A stretch of 64,000 nt of DNA, taken from contig NC_088914.1 of NCBI RefSeq assembly GCF_963576675.1, positions 81,962,441-82,026,440 of the forward strand, read 5' to 3'. Below the pieces are notes generated by a model, which was given only the letters and a program-made list of their open reading frames with translations, had not been told where the DNA came from and did not search any database. Below are positions 1-11,400 of the stretch, in pieces (position 1 is the first letter of the stretch; each line of letters begins with the position of its first letter). A program made the position numbers and the translations under genes. The DNA is from Euphorbia lathyris (taxonomy: Eukaryota; Streptophyta; Magnoliopsida; Malpighiales; Euphorbiaceae).

Positions 1-928
1 CCTTGACTTCAATATTTTAGCTTGCCTTAGACTTAGAGCTTATAAAGAGGAATGGAGAACTCTTAGCCTGAAAAACAATTGGCCCGGCTCATTACTACAG
101 TCCTGAACATTTCGGCACTATGTAACAGATAGCGCCACTGATCCATTGCAACTATTGTCCATGATGGATAGCAGCTTGGCTACCTAAATACAGGTCCATA
201 TCGTCACTGCTAGGAAGAAACACTGCCATAGCTTCTGCTGCCAACGTTTTGACAGCAGTCCCATTTTTTTAATTTCAATAATATGTACACTAAATCAAGT
301 TTGCTTGAAATCATATCCATCTTTGGCAACAATTGCCATAGAACATATGTATCTAATAATTTCAAATTTCCAAAACTATTTTGCAAATCCAAAATAATGA
401 AAACTGATACCTCATATATATTATGCCTACAAATCTAAAATGATGGCAACAATTTTGACAAATCAGACCACTATTCAAGTGACCTGCATGCAATTATATT
501 TATAAAAATAATGTTGAATTGGTACTAGTTTCTCCCTGCATCTTCCATCTTTGATAATTATTAACAGCAGAATGAAACCAATTTCTTGAAAGAAATAATT
601 ATGATTTAAGCTTTAGTGCATGCTAGAAATCCTTATCTATGGAGTGCAGATTTAAGAACGAGATAAAAAAGAAAGGGTCATTCAGGTGCCAATTAGGGAA
701 ATGAAAATTAATTTTGATAAATCTCTCATCGTATGCCCGTGTCACTTGATTAGTGGTTTGATTTGTTAAAATAGTGACAGCCATGGCATGAACTGTTAAG
801 TCTGTTAGTTTGGGTCTTAGGCGACTAACACTAAATGATTAGAGATTTAATGTGTCCAAATAAAAGATCGAGGGTTTAATACACCAAAAAATTAAAAGAT
901 AAAGGATCCTAAGATGCTATTTGTCATA

Positions 929-959
<31 letters not shown>

Positions 960-1126
960 ACATAATATAATCAATTCATAAAACTCTAAAAAATCCAAAT
1001 AAATCTATACAAATTAAAAAATAGACCACCTAACCCAGTAATGTTAAAAAAGAGTACAAGTACATTTCTAGTTTTTCTTTTTATTTTCAGAAACAATGAA
1101 CTAAGAATTACTATTATCATAAAAAT
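1..1126. other. AT-rich intergenic DNA
   Basis: No gene is supported here. The short open frame at 210-392 on the - strand has no recognisable motif. A (TA)n run followed by (AAT)n lies at about 929-960. Nothing else stands out. Confidence 0.6.
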
Positions 1127-1519
1127 CACTACATAAAAGACCATATGAATAAAGAATGTGGAACCAAATATTGTGTTATCCTACTCCTAAAAATAAAGTA
1201 GTTTCTTTTTGGAGAACAACTCACTTCCTCTTACATGAACAAAATCATGGTATAAATTGAAAAAAACAAAACAAATCAAAAGTTGGATCCAATTAATTAA
1301 CAAGTCAAAATTTTATTAAATTACAAATACATATGAATTTAAAACTTACTTAACTATAAACTACATAACGTTTGGCTTTTTATGAGTAACTAAGGTTTAA
1401 TAATATAATTTTATCATTTATCTTATTTGTATCATTTTTTAATTTGCAAATATTATCCAAAGAATTAATAAGTGATATTAATTGTTTTAATAGCTGCTAC
1501 TTTTTAGAATAGCTTAAAT

Positions 1520-2576
1520 ATGACTAGACATGGAGGAAAGACAAATTCAAAGCAACCACTTAATGAGTATGAACAAAGGAGGCTTATGGTAATTCAAGCT
1601 AACAAGGGGAGATTGAAATCCTTGGGCTTAAAACATATTGCTTCCTCTTTGACAAGTTTAGTAGAAAGTACACAGGAGAAGAAAAGAAAGGGAAGAAGAG
1701 AAGCTACCAAGGAAAATGATGAGTATGTTCCTGATGATGATCTTGTGGAAGAGGAATGTGAGAAAGAAGCCCAACTTGCATTTTCAAAAAAGGTATGGAC
1801 ACAAAATAGTAATTTATAAGTTATATATGAATGTATAATGTATTCTTGTTATATGTTTTGAAATTTGTTTCAGGCTAAGACAAATTTTTTGAAAGAAGGA
1901 CATACAAAAGGTAATTTCATTCCACCAATGTCACTGGCTAGAATTCATAAAATGAAGAAGAAACAACATGATGCAGTAGTGGGAAATAAGGAATCGGATG
2001 TGGTACAAAAAGGTCAATCTTTATACTTTTTTAAATTGGCTTAAAAATCTATGTATTTTGGATATAAGTAAAAGCTATTTTTTTTAATGCAGTCTTTAGT
2101 AGCCAACAAGAAACATATCAAGATCAGAACAATGAAGAAATTGTTTTTCTTGAGGAAGGTACAAGCTAGTAATAGTTTAATTTTTTTTACAATATGGGAG
2201 AACTACTGTCATACAGTTCTCATATGTCCTTGTGATAAATTATAATTTTTACTTTTTTCCCTTTCTGATGTAGGTATACCTAATCTAAATGAGGATCCAT
2301 TTAGTGGGAATCATGAGCATGCTGAAATGGAGAAAGGTATAAGACATGTTCAAAATCTAATTACGTTTTTTTTACTTAATGGAAATATTTTTTTTGTTAA
2401 TAGTTTAAATATAATTTAGAATTTAATTTGACTTTTCTTTTCGATTTTTCAATATAGATAATCAAGAAGATACTATATTTCAAGACAATATGGAGACAAA
2501 CTATGATCAGGATGGACAAAATGGAAAAGGAGTTGGGCTTGAATATTCTCCTCCTCATGATCTTGATGGTGAATGA
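1520..2576 (+). CDS. CACTA-associated protein of unknown function, five exons
   Basis: Exons are 1520-1792, 1874-2012, 2093-2158, 2274-2336 and 2458-2576. Every intron is GT-AG and the phases join without a stop, giving 219 residues ending at TGA 2574-2576. The N-terminus is basic and contains NEYEQRRLMVIQANKGRLK and LGLKHIASSLTSLVES; a Lys/Arg-rich stretch and an acidic DDDLVEEE segment follow. This resembles, from memory of the family, the accessory proteins annotated as plant Ptta/En/Spm-type transposon proteins, which are usually longer. The C-terminal conserved part of those proteins is not seen, so this looks truncated. It lies just inside the left end of the CACTA-like element and probably belongs to it. 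No catalytic residues are recognisable. It could also be an independent host gene of transposon origin. Confidence 0.6.
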
Positions 2577-3889
2577 ATAAGCAGTGTACCCCTTGTGAAT
2601 ATGGAAGAGGAACTTAATATTCCAGGTTTGAACTTAATATTTTCCTAGTGAGTAGTACTTGGTCAATTACCTTACAAAAGTTTCACCAAACATGTTAAGT
2701 GATAAGCTCTGATGTGGTTCAGTGGAATTTCTAAGGAGTGTATTTATCTAGATATAAGAATAGTCTCAATCCATATTATATATGTTTCTTTATTGTTTGA
2801 AGCATAAGGATGGAGATGGAGAAGATCCATGTATGTCAATTGAAGATGGGAGGAAGCTATAGATATTAGAAATAACCTAAAATGCCTTAAATTTGACATA
2901 TGGGAAGAGTTAACTTTAAATTTGAAGAGGAATATTGACTTTGTTTGCTCTTACATTAGTATAATTGATGACTAAATTATTGAGTACAAATTACACTCTT
3001 GAGATGAAAGAGTGATGTTGATTAACACAGAGAGTGAAAATGTATTATGGTCAGGGCCTAAGAATTATCAATTATTAGTGAGATAATAGTGGGTTTCACT
3101 CATTATGTTGGTATGGTGACTTTGTTTTATATGTTCCTTATGCATTAGTTTATTGGCTCAAAGCAATATTTGATTTTTTTGTTTCTATCTATGTCCTTCA
3201 TAATTAATTAGTTAGTAATTTCTTTACTTTTACATAATTTCCATTAGATCCCTCTTTGGTTTCTTTATTTCATAATAACCGTTTTGTTTATTTTAGATCA
3301 TGATTGTTGTTTATTAATCATGAACTCGACTGGTGTCGTATTTAGAGATGTCATCACTCGGTATATATATGTATGTATGTTCTGATTATATATGGAGTGT
3401 TATACTGCTATTTTCAGAGGTAATTTTTCTGATTGTAACTTTTTTTTTTTCTCTTATTAGATGATTGATTGACATCAAGGAGCAGCTGGTGGATGAAGTG
3501 TACATTGTAACTTTCAAAAGCTGACCATATTCAATTTTACGGTTTCTACCACTGTTATTCGTACATGATACACTAATAGGGAATATAATCTTTATATTGG
3601 ATACTTTTTCTTTAGACTTATAGTTTTCTTAGTATATACTTTTTTTCTAGTAGGATTTTTTTATAGTAGTTTCTTTGTTGTATAATAAAACAATTTATGT
3701 TTATTTATTAATTTTTATTTTTCATTAAGAATGCTTAAAATTTTAAAATTTATTTATTTATTATTCATTTATTTTTATTGATTTTAATGTAGCTCCATCC
3801 AATCCATAAGTTCATCCACTACTAATAATAATAATAATAATAATAATAAATTAAAATTAATAAAAAAATTTTATCAAAATTTGGTCAAG

Positions 3890-4305
3890 TTTGCCATGAT
3901 TATCCTCGTGGCTATGTAAGGTTTCTAGCTACGAGTGTTTTATTTTAGCCACGATTATGCTCGTGGCTAAGAAATATTTCTAGCCAGAAATGCCATATTT
4001 TCGCCACGGCTATGCTTGTGGCGAAGTGAGATTAATTTCCATGGGTTGCTATATTTTGCCACGGGTATTTTACTATGCCACGAATTTGTCTGTGGCAAAG
4101 GGATATGATTAGCCACGGATTTTTTCGTGGCATAAAAATCCATTTATGCCACGACTATTATTTTTCCGTGGCAACTATCTAGCCACGCTCACTTGCGCCA
4201 CAGGAGTATCCACCTTGAATTTCCGTGGCTAAGTAGCATAGCCACGAAAATATTACACTTGGGCCATGATTCTACCCGTGGCGCAAATGATGATTTGTTG
4301 TAGTG
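3890..4305 (+). repeat. CACTA subterminal repeat region
   Basis: About a dozen copies of GCCACG or its complement CGTGGC are spaced 15-50 bp apart in alternating orientation, many as imperfect palindromes. In En/Spm-type elements such arrays bind the element-encoded TNPA-type protein; that role is inferred here. Confidence 0.75.
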
Positions 4306-6310
4306 AATCTTGATAATGTGAAATAATTTTGTGATCTTGGAGATTATTTCTATTTCACGCCCGATGCCGATTGAGGTCGTCTAGGGTCGGGTGTGACAAC
4401 ATGAGCATGATTGGTGGAAAAAAATATATATACATGTACCATGTAATTATTGGTAGGGGGAGTATTACTACAGGAATATCCTAAAATTACTCATTATTGA
4501 GTGCTACGAACTGCACCTTCAGTCCTCAAATCAGAACTCTTTAGATTTCGACGTTAATTCCCCGTTAATTTGAATGGTTTTGTGTATTTCAACCTTGATT
4601 CGTGTGGAATTGGTGCGGGCGTGCCAGGGAAGTTAATTCCCAATTAATTTTAATGGTTTTGGGTTATGAAATGCGTGTTAAACATGACTTCTTGAAAACG
4701 AAACGATTGGACGAAAGATTCAAGGATTGAAAAATAAAAACATTCTTGAGTTCCTAGTTCCACTATGAAAAGCTTTACTACCTCAGCTAATGGCATTACA
4801 AAAAAATTAAAATCAACACAAGGTTTTGGGATTTTTTTTTCCTTTTTTATTGATTTTTGTAAATATTTTGTGATTACGATGATAAAAAAATTGGAAACGA
4901 AAGCAATAATTACAACTGAAAAGAGTACGTTAATTTCGTGAAGAAATTACGTTTGACAAAGCAATCAATTGTAAAAATGAAATTTTGACAGAAATGGAAA
5001 CTGAAATTAACAAACTTGGAATTAACTTGGTTTGATGAATCCTCTGCATCTGTAGTTGAAAATTGGCTTATGATGTGAATAACGACTGTTGTAATTGATT
5101 GAATGGTGAATTTGTATAAAATATGAACTGCAAGCTGAAATTTCGTATAGAATAATACTTCTGAGCTTTTCGGGAAGATAACAATTGTGACTTGATGGGA
5201 AACTTAAATTTAAGCAAATTGAAGGCTTGGAGAATGAAATTCAAGGTTTAAGGATGAAAATCAAAGCTTTAGAACAGAGTTTGATCGCTTGGGAAGAACA
5301 TATTTTAGAAGAACAACTTCAGAGGAATAACTGAGTTTTGCTGTAGAGATTGATTGAATATTGGTTGAGGTTTGGAATGATGGATTGAGATCCTATTTAT
5401 GAGTTCTTATATTAAGCACACGGTCTTCTATGTCACTCGGAAGACCCCCAATTCACATTTGGACACGTGTAGTGTGACCCCATATAATAATTAAAATAGT
5501 GGGGTCTCTTATAATATATGTGGGTCCGAGTTACACGTATCAAAATATGTATAGGAGGTCCTCCATTTGACATGGAGAACCGGATGCTTCTAATAATTTG
5601 CCTCTATTTATAGCCAATGATCCAAGCCTCAATCCCATGAACTCCTAGTTTTGCTCCATTAATTGCGACTACTGATAATGCAGAGTTTGAGAGCCAAAAA
5701 AACGTGGGTAGTGAACAATTTAACGTGAGAAAATGACATCCAGGTCACCGTCCGAGACCTAGCCAGGTCTCGCCGAGACTTGACTTTTTGCTGAAAATTT
5801 TCTTTTCCAAGAGCCCATCTTGCTGAGATCTAGCTAAATCTCGCCGAGGCGGACCAAATTTTTTTTTTTTTTTTTGTTAGAGGTTGATTCTACTTATGTC
5901 ATTGATCTTTTTTAAGAGAAAATGTGGTTCCTTGGGAGATTCGTCCGGAATGGATACACATTATCTTTCATTAAGTTCTAAGATGCAGTTGGTAATTTCA
6001 AGAAAGGTACTCGTGTTTCAGTAACGAATATAGGATTTGTTCATTGGGTGCTAATTTTAGACGTGAATGCGTACAAAAAAATTGATAAATTGAACTCGCT
6101 GATTTTTTTGTTTTTACATATATATACATATTATCATTTGAGTGGTTCAGAATCAATTTTACAAACCATTGTAAAACTTTTCAAATTTAAACTAGATTTA
6201 GACTACAAAAGTAATATTGCGTCGGTTTGAACAAACATAAGGAAATTTATCGCATACCATATATTAATCAAGTTGGATTTCGTAATTAAATACAAAATCA
6301 ATAAGTTAAT
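4306..6310. other. Intergenic DNA with one foldback element
   Basis: No gene is visible. The stretch around 4361-4400 is more GC-rich than its surroundings and contains TCGGGTGTGACA, a sequence style seen in LTR ends, but no partner was found. Two partial copies of a tctcgccgag motif lie at 5740-5860. The only clear structure is the hairpin at 5421-5582. Confidence 0.5.
5421..5582. repeat. Foldback (hairpin) MITE-like sequence
   Basis: The two halves are imperfect inverted repeats of about 75-80 bp meeting near 5503. The left begins CGGTCTTCTATGTCAC and the reverse complement of the right reads CGGTTCTCCATGTCAA; inner parts such as gacacgtgtagtgtgacccc are mirrored too. No target duplication could be recognised, so the class is unknown. 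Confidence 0.5.
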
Positions 6311-6890
6311 GGGTTAATGTGCAAAAATGCTCCTAACGTTTTGGATTAGGAGCAATTTTACCCCTAACGTCTAAAATTGTGCAATTTTACTCCTAACGTT
6401 TTTAGCCAAGAGCAATTTTACCCCTAACGTTGATAATTTGGGTCCATTTCAGAAATAATTCATTAAATTGTCTGCTCGGCCATGAATCTTGCCGTCTACA
6501 CTTCACACGTGCGTCATTTTAACACTAACAAATCACAAATATATATTGGGATGTGAAAAAATAAAAAAAAAATATATTGTCTTTTGTACGAATTAGACAA
6601 AAAAAATCAAAAAATTCACCGAATTTATAAATATTAATCTTCAATTCTATTATTAAATTACAAAAAAACATGAAATCATTTTTTTAGAACGAATTGATAT
6701 GAAATTGGTGCAAAATAAGGAATAAAAATATGTGTTTTATAATAGTGTCTGAAATTGACCCAAATTATCAACGTTAGGGGTAAAATTGCTCTTGGCTACA
6801 AACGTTAGGGGTAAAATTGTACCATTTTAGATGTTAGGGGTAAAATTGCTCCTGACCCAAAACGTTAGGGGTATTTTTGCACCTTAACCC
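6311..6890. mobile_element. Mutator-type MITE with about 150-bp TIRs and 9-bp TSD
   Basis: The left end starts GGGTTAATGTGCAAAAATG and the right end, reverse-complemented, starts GGGTTAAGGTGCAAAAATA. The arms stay about 90% alike for roughly 150 bp and each contains repeated 'gcaattttacccctaacg' units. The element is flanked by a perfect 9-bp direct repeat TAAGTTAAT (6302-6310 and 6891-6899), the length made by Mutator-type transposases. The 280-bp centre has no coding capacity. A fragment of the same family lies at 53614-53704. Confidence 0.9.
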
Positions 6891-7032
6891 TAAGTTAATT
6901 AACCACTCCGAACTTTAATTTGTCAGAAATATAGGACCGAAACCATTCATAATACCGCCCTCCTATGTCCCTGCCCTGCTCGTGTGGCTGATGGTCTGGC
7001 AAAACATGATTTATCATCTATGGAGTATTAAT

Positions 7033-7985
7033 CAGGGCCGATCCTGAGATTTTAGAGGCCCGTGGACGAATTACCAAATGGGGCCCTAATAAACAAATGA
7101 AAAAAATAGAAAAGTAAATTGTATAAAAGAAAATTATTTAAAAATGAGATTTTTCTTGTTACATTTAACAAAATATCTAATAAAAATATTTTATATTGCT
7201 TTAAGTACCCAATTTTTTATATACAAAATGATGTCTATGAGCATTTCTAGAAGTAAATTTCCTAAATTTAATAAATTATGAAATAGTTCTAATAGATTTT
7301 ATGCTCTTTACGATACAAAGCATGATAACATAAAAATGAAAAACAAAATTTGAAAATCACATTATTTAACGAGATTTAGCGTCTAAGTTCTTGAAATTGG
7401 AAGATTTTGATACGTTTTTCCCAAATTGCTTTTGAAGACCGAGTAAATCAGAATCTGATAGAGTTTCTCAAAGACAATAAAAAAGGCTATTAGTAATTGG
7501 AAGTTTCACAGTGAGGTGATTAGAAAACAAAATTGATTATATAGTTGATGAATTAAGAAGATGAACCGAGGATGTAGGATAATATTACTGTTTAATATTC
7601 TTTGAGATTGGAGTGTGATTAAAAAATGGAGAGAGAAATTATAAATTTTTATTGGGATTGATAGGTGGGAAAGATAATTATAGAAATACTTTGAGAAAAA
7701 TTAGGGAATTGATGCCCGGAGTTTTTATTAGGAAATTTGGAAAAAATCCGAGATAAAATAGGGAATTTAGAAAGACTATTTAATAACTAATGCCAACGCT
7801 TTTTATTTGGAATAACTAATTTGGAAAGAATCTAATGCCAACGTTTTTAACTAACTATAATTTTTTTTTGAATTTAATCAAGTATAATTTAATAGGTACT
7901 ACTAATACATTACTATAATTGTGGCCATTCTCATCCTTGGACCCTGGGCTGACGCTCCTCCTGCCCATGCTCAGGAACGGGTCTG
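7033..7985. mobile_element. Non-autonomous hAT-type element with 8-bp TSD
   Basis: The left terminus is CAGGGCCGATCCTGAG and the right, reverse-complemented, is CAGACCCGTTCCTGAG, matching the CAGGG-type ends of hAT elements. A perfect 8-bp duplication GTATTAAT flanks it (7025-7032 and 7986-7993). The 953-bp body is AT-rich with no sizeable open frame and no dimerisation or DDE domain, so it depended on a transposase from elsewhere. Confidence 0.85.
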
Positions 7986-7993
7986 GTATTAAT

Positions 7994-8416
7994 CTGCTTA
8001 TAAATCCATATATATTTATCAAAATTTGACCTTAGTATTAAATTGAATTTTTTATTTAATTAAATCATCAACATGTTATAATATGAATTAATTAGTAAGT
8101 GTATTAATATATAATTAATCAAAAGTTGACGATGAAGATATAATCTAATATATTATGTAAGTGTTAACATTCCTTTTCTTTCATTATAATAAAAAGGATA
8201 ACATAATATGTTCCTTTTTTTTATAAAATATAATATGTTCCTATAAATATATATTTTTTTATTAGTTTTGACTTATTAAAACAAACAAAAGAAATCTAGA
8301 CTTGTTCTTGTCTCGTTGCACACTGCACGACTTTTAAATGAGTGGACCAAAAAAATACAATTATTATAAAGATGGAAGCATAACATAACATTTGAAGCAG
8401 CAAAAAATATTCTTCC
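7994..8416. promoter_or_regulatory. Upstream region of the TIR-NBS-LRR gene
   Basis: This is the AT-rich sequence between the hAT element and the start codon of the resistance gene. A TATA-like TTATTATAAAGA lies about 55 bp before the ATG at 8417, so it would leave only a short leader. No other motif is claimed. The hAT insertion lies only about 430 bp upstream of the coding start. Confidence 0.35.
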
Positions 8417-11400
8417 ATGGCTTCTTCAACCTCCGATTCACGGTGGAGTTATGACGTTTTCTTAAGTTTCGGATCTAATGACGTAAGGAAAGGCTTCACC
8501 GGCCACCTCTTTGCTGCTCTATGTCGGAGTGGAATCAACACTTTCATCGACGAGGAAAAGCTGGAACACTGGAGCGAAGGAATTGGGGAAGCATGCTTGA
8601 AAGGAATCAAAGGGTCAAGATTATCGCTTCTAATTCTGTCAAAAGACTATGCATTCTCTACTTGGTGCCTCCAAGAGCTTGTCCAAATCCTAAAATGTAA
8701 CGACTCAGACGATGTTTGGCCCATTTTTTACGATGTTGATCCATCTCATGTCGAAGAGATCAAAGGAAGCTACGAATTGGCGTTTGTTGAGCATCAGAAA
8801 CGTTTCAACGAGGATATTATTAAGGAGTGGAAAGATGCTTTGCAACAAGTTTCTTACTTGAAAGGTCTTGATCGATCAAAGCATTTTGATGGGTAAGTTT
8901 CTCCTAACAAGATAACATGACTAAATTTTTTTATCTTTAAAGCTCTTTTATATAAATACATCTAAAAGATGTTATTTAAATCACATAAGTCTAATAATTT
9001 ACGGAGCCGTAATGGAGTCCTGATAATTTATGGTCCTACAACGAAATAAGAGATGAGGGTCTTTAATAAAAAAGAATGTAAGCAAAAATTTAAGATATAC
9101 TTTAGTAAATGATAAACAAAAAAACATTTCATTAATAATTGTATGGTACATATTATTACATTCACCAAATACAATTGTTTATCTAAAATAAAAAATATGT
9201 TTCATAATTTTTTTTAAATTAAAAAACTAATTAAACCTCTTTAAAATCTAGAATATCAATTATTTGAGCCATTTATATCCTAAATGGCACTCCCTTCATT
9301 CCTTTATAGGTCATTCTAGGATTCAAAAAAAAAATTTAATTTAGTTTTTTTGGTCCTAGCATTAATTTTTTTTTTGTCTTAGTGCATGCGTTTTTAATAT
9401 TTCAAAACTTATTCCCCAATCATGACATGATGGAGATTTTTTTTAGTTAACCAATGTAAATTTATTGATTTGACTCTATATTAATTGTATTTTTTAATTT
9501 GTATGAAATACTCTAAAATGGCTTATATAAGAGCATCTTCAATGCAAGCACCCTTCAAAGTTGCCAAAACTTAACACATAATCTCAAAATATACTATTTT
9601 ATTTTCTTTATCATCCACATCACTTTGGCAACTTTTTTTTTAAAATGCCTTAAATGCTAAGAACCTCTAAAAGTTACCACTATGGCCCCACAAATTATTA
9701 TTTTATACATAATTTCTTTTAATAATAAATATTGTCATAAAAATTCATCAATAGTAGGTAACTAAATCATTTTTTTATATTAAAAAAAAAAGTAAGGGTG
9801 TCAAATGGATGCCAAAAATTGGCAACATTAACATAATCATTTAAGCAATCTTTGTTACTCCAATACAAAACACTCTTTCAAGCACCCTGTATTGGAGATG
9901 CTCTAAGGGAATGAAGGGAGTATTAATATATATATATAATATGTTTACTATATATATATATATAGACCTAATAAAAACATTTGGGTCCCGCCAGCACTGG
10001 GCCTTGAGTTGGCGCACTCCTTGCCTAGGCTGAGGGTGAACCTGCATTGACCATTAATTGTAACTATAAATCGCTTTGGCTTGTGCTCAGACAAATCAAA
10101 AAATGAAAATGGAAGAGGTCACTAAAATTTTCTTTTTACTTGCAGACATGAGGCAAACAATATCGATCATATTATTGAAGAGATAACAAGAAGACTAAGC
10201 CCAAAAATGCTTCATGTTGCGATACATCCAGTTGGGTTACCATCTTTAGCTAAAGAAGTAATTTCATTAATGGCTATCGAGTCAGAAGAGATACGAATAC
10301 TGGGAATATATGGGATGGGAGGCATCGGTAAGTCAGCTATTGCAAAGGAGGTTTACAATTCAATCCACCATATGTACAAAAGTAGTTGCTTCCTTGAAAA
10401 TGTTAGAGAAGACTCAAGTTCTAAAGGCATAGCTCACTTGCAAAGGAAACTTTTGAGTGAAATCTTTGAAAAAAAGCATGAAAAGATCCAATGTCCAGAA
10501 ACAGGCTTGAATGTAATCACAGAAAAACTATCTCAAACCAAGGTTCTTATTGTGCTAGATGATGTTGATGAACGTGATCATATACATAAAATTCTTGGAA
10601 ATTCTGGTTGGTTATTTCCAGGAAGTAGAGTGATCATAACTACAAGAATCAAGGACTTTTTGAATCCATCTAAGTTCTATTTTGAATATGAGGTTGATAA
10701 AATGGAAGTCGATGATTCTCTTCGTCTCCTTAGCTTACATGCTTTCGAACAAGATCACCCAGTTCAAGATTATGTTTCTTGTGCAAGCAACATGGTAGAT
10801 TATTGTGGGGGAATTCCTTTAGCCATTGAAGTTTTGGGTTCCTCTTTGAGTGGCCAAAGTGTGGCTGTATGGAATAGTAGGTTGGAGAAGCTCAAAGTGA
10901 TTGCCAATGATGATATCCATAGCAAGCTTAAAATAAGTTATGATTCTCTTGATGAAATTGAACAATTTATATTTCTTGACATTGCTTGTTTCTTCATAGG
11001 GTATGATAAGAATTATGTCATGAAAATACTAGACGGATGTGGTTTCTTCCCGATTCAATGCATTAGTACTCTCATCCAAAGATGTCTAGTGAAGGTTGGG
11101 TCTAATGATAAGATCGTGATGCACGATTTGCTTCGAGACATGGGAAGAGAAATCGTCCGCCAAGAAAATGCCATAGATCCTGGGGAGCGTAGTAGATTAT
11201 GGTATCATGAAGATGTAATCGATGTTTTGATAGATAAAATGGTAATTAAGATTTACATATTCCTAATTATCATAATTTCATATTAATCAATATCAATGCA
11301 TAACATTTATACTTACTAATATCATGCATCGATCGATCCTTTTACAGGGTACTAATGCAGTACAAGGCCTTGTTCTGAACAAGTCAGGAATAAAATACAC

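Larger units (their letters stand above)
1127..4305 (+). mobile_element. CACTA (En/Spm-like) element, probably non-autonomous
   Basis: The right end is clear: it finishes in TGATTTGTTGTAGTG, a typical CACTA terminus, and the last 400 bp (3890-4305) are packed with GCCACG/CGTGGC motifs in both orientations, the usual subterminal repeats of this superfamily. A matching left end is CACTACATAAAAGA at 1127. Both ends are flanked by AAT (1124-1126 and 4306-4308), the expected 3-bp target duplication. Weak points: the left terminus matches the right only in CACTACA and scattered bases, and no GCCACG repeats are visible next to it. Inside is a five-exon gene (1520-2576) but no recognisable TNP2-like transposase, so the element would need help to move. 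The right end is confident; the left end is provisional. Confidence 0.6.
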
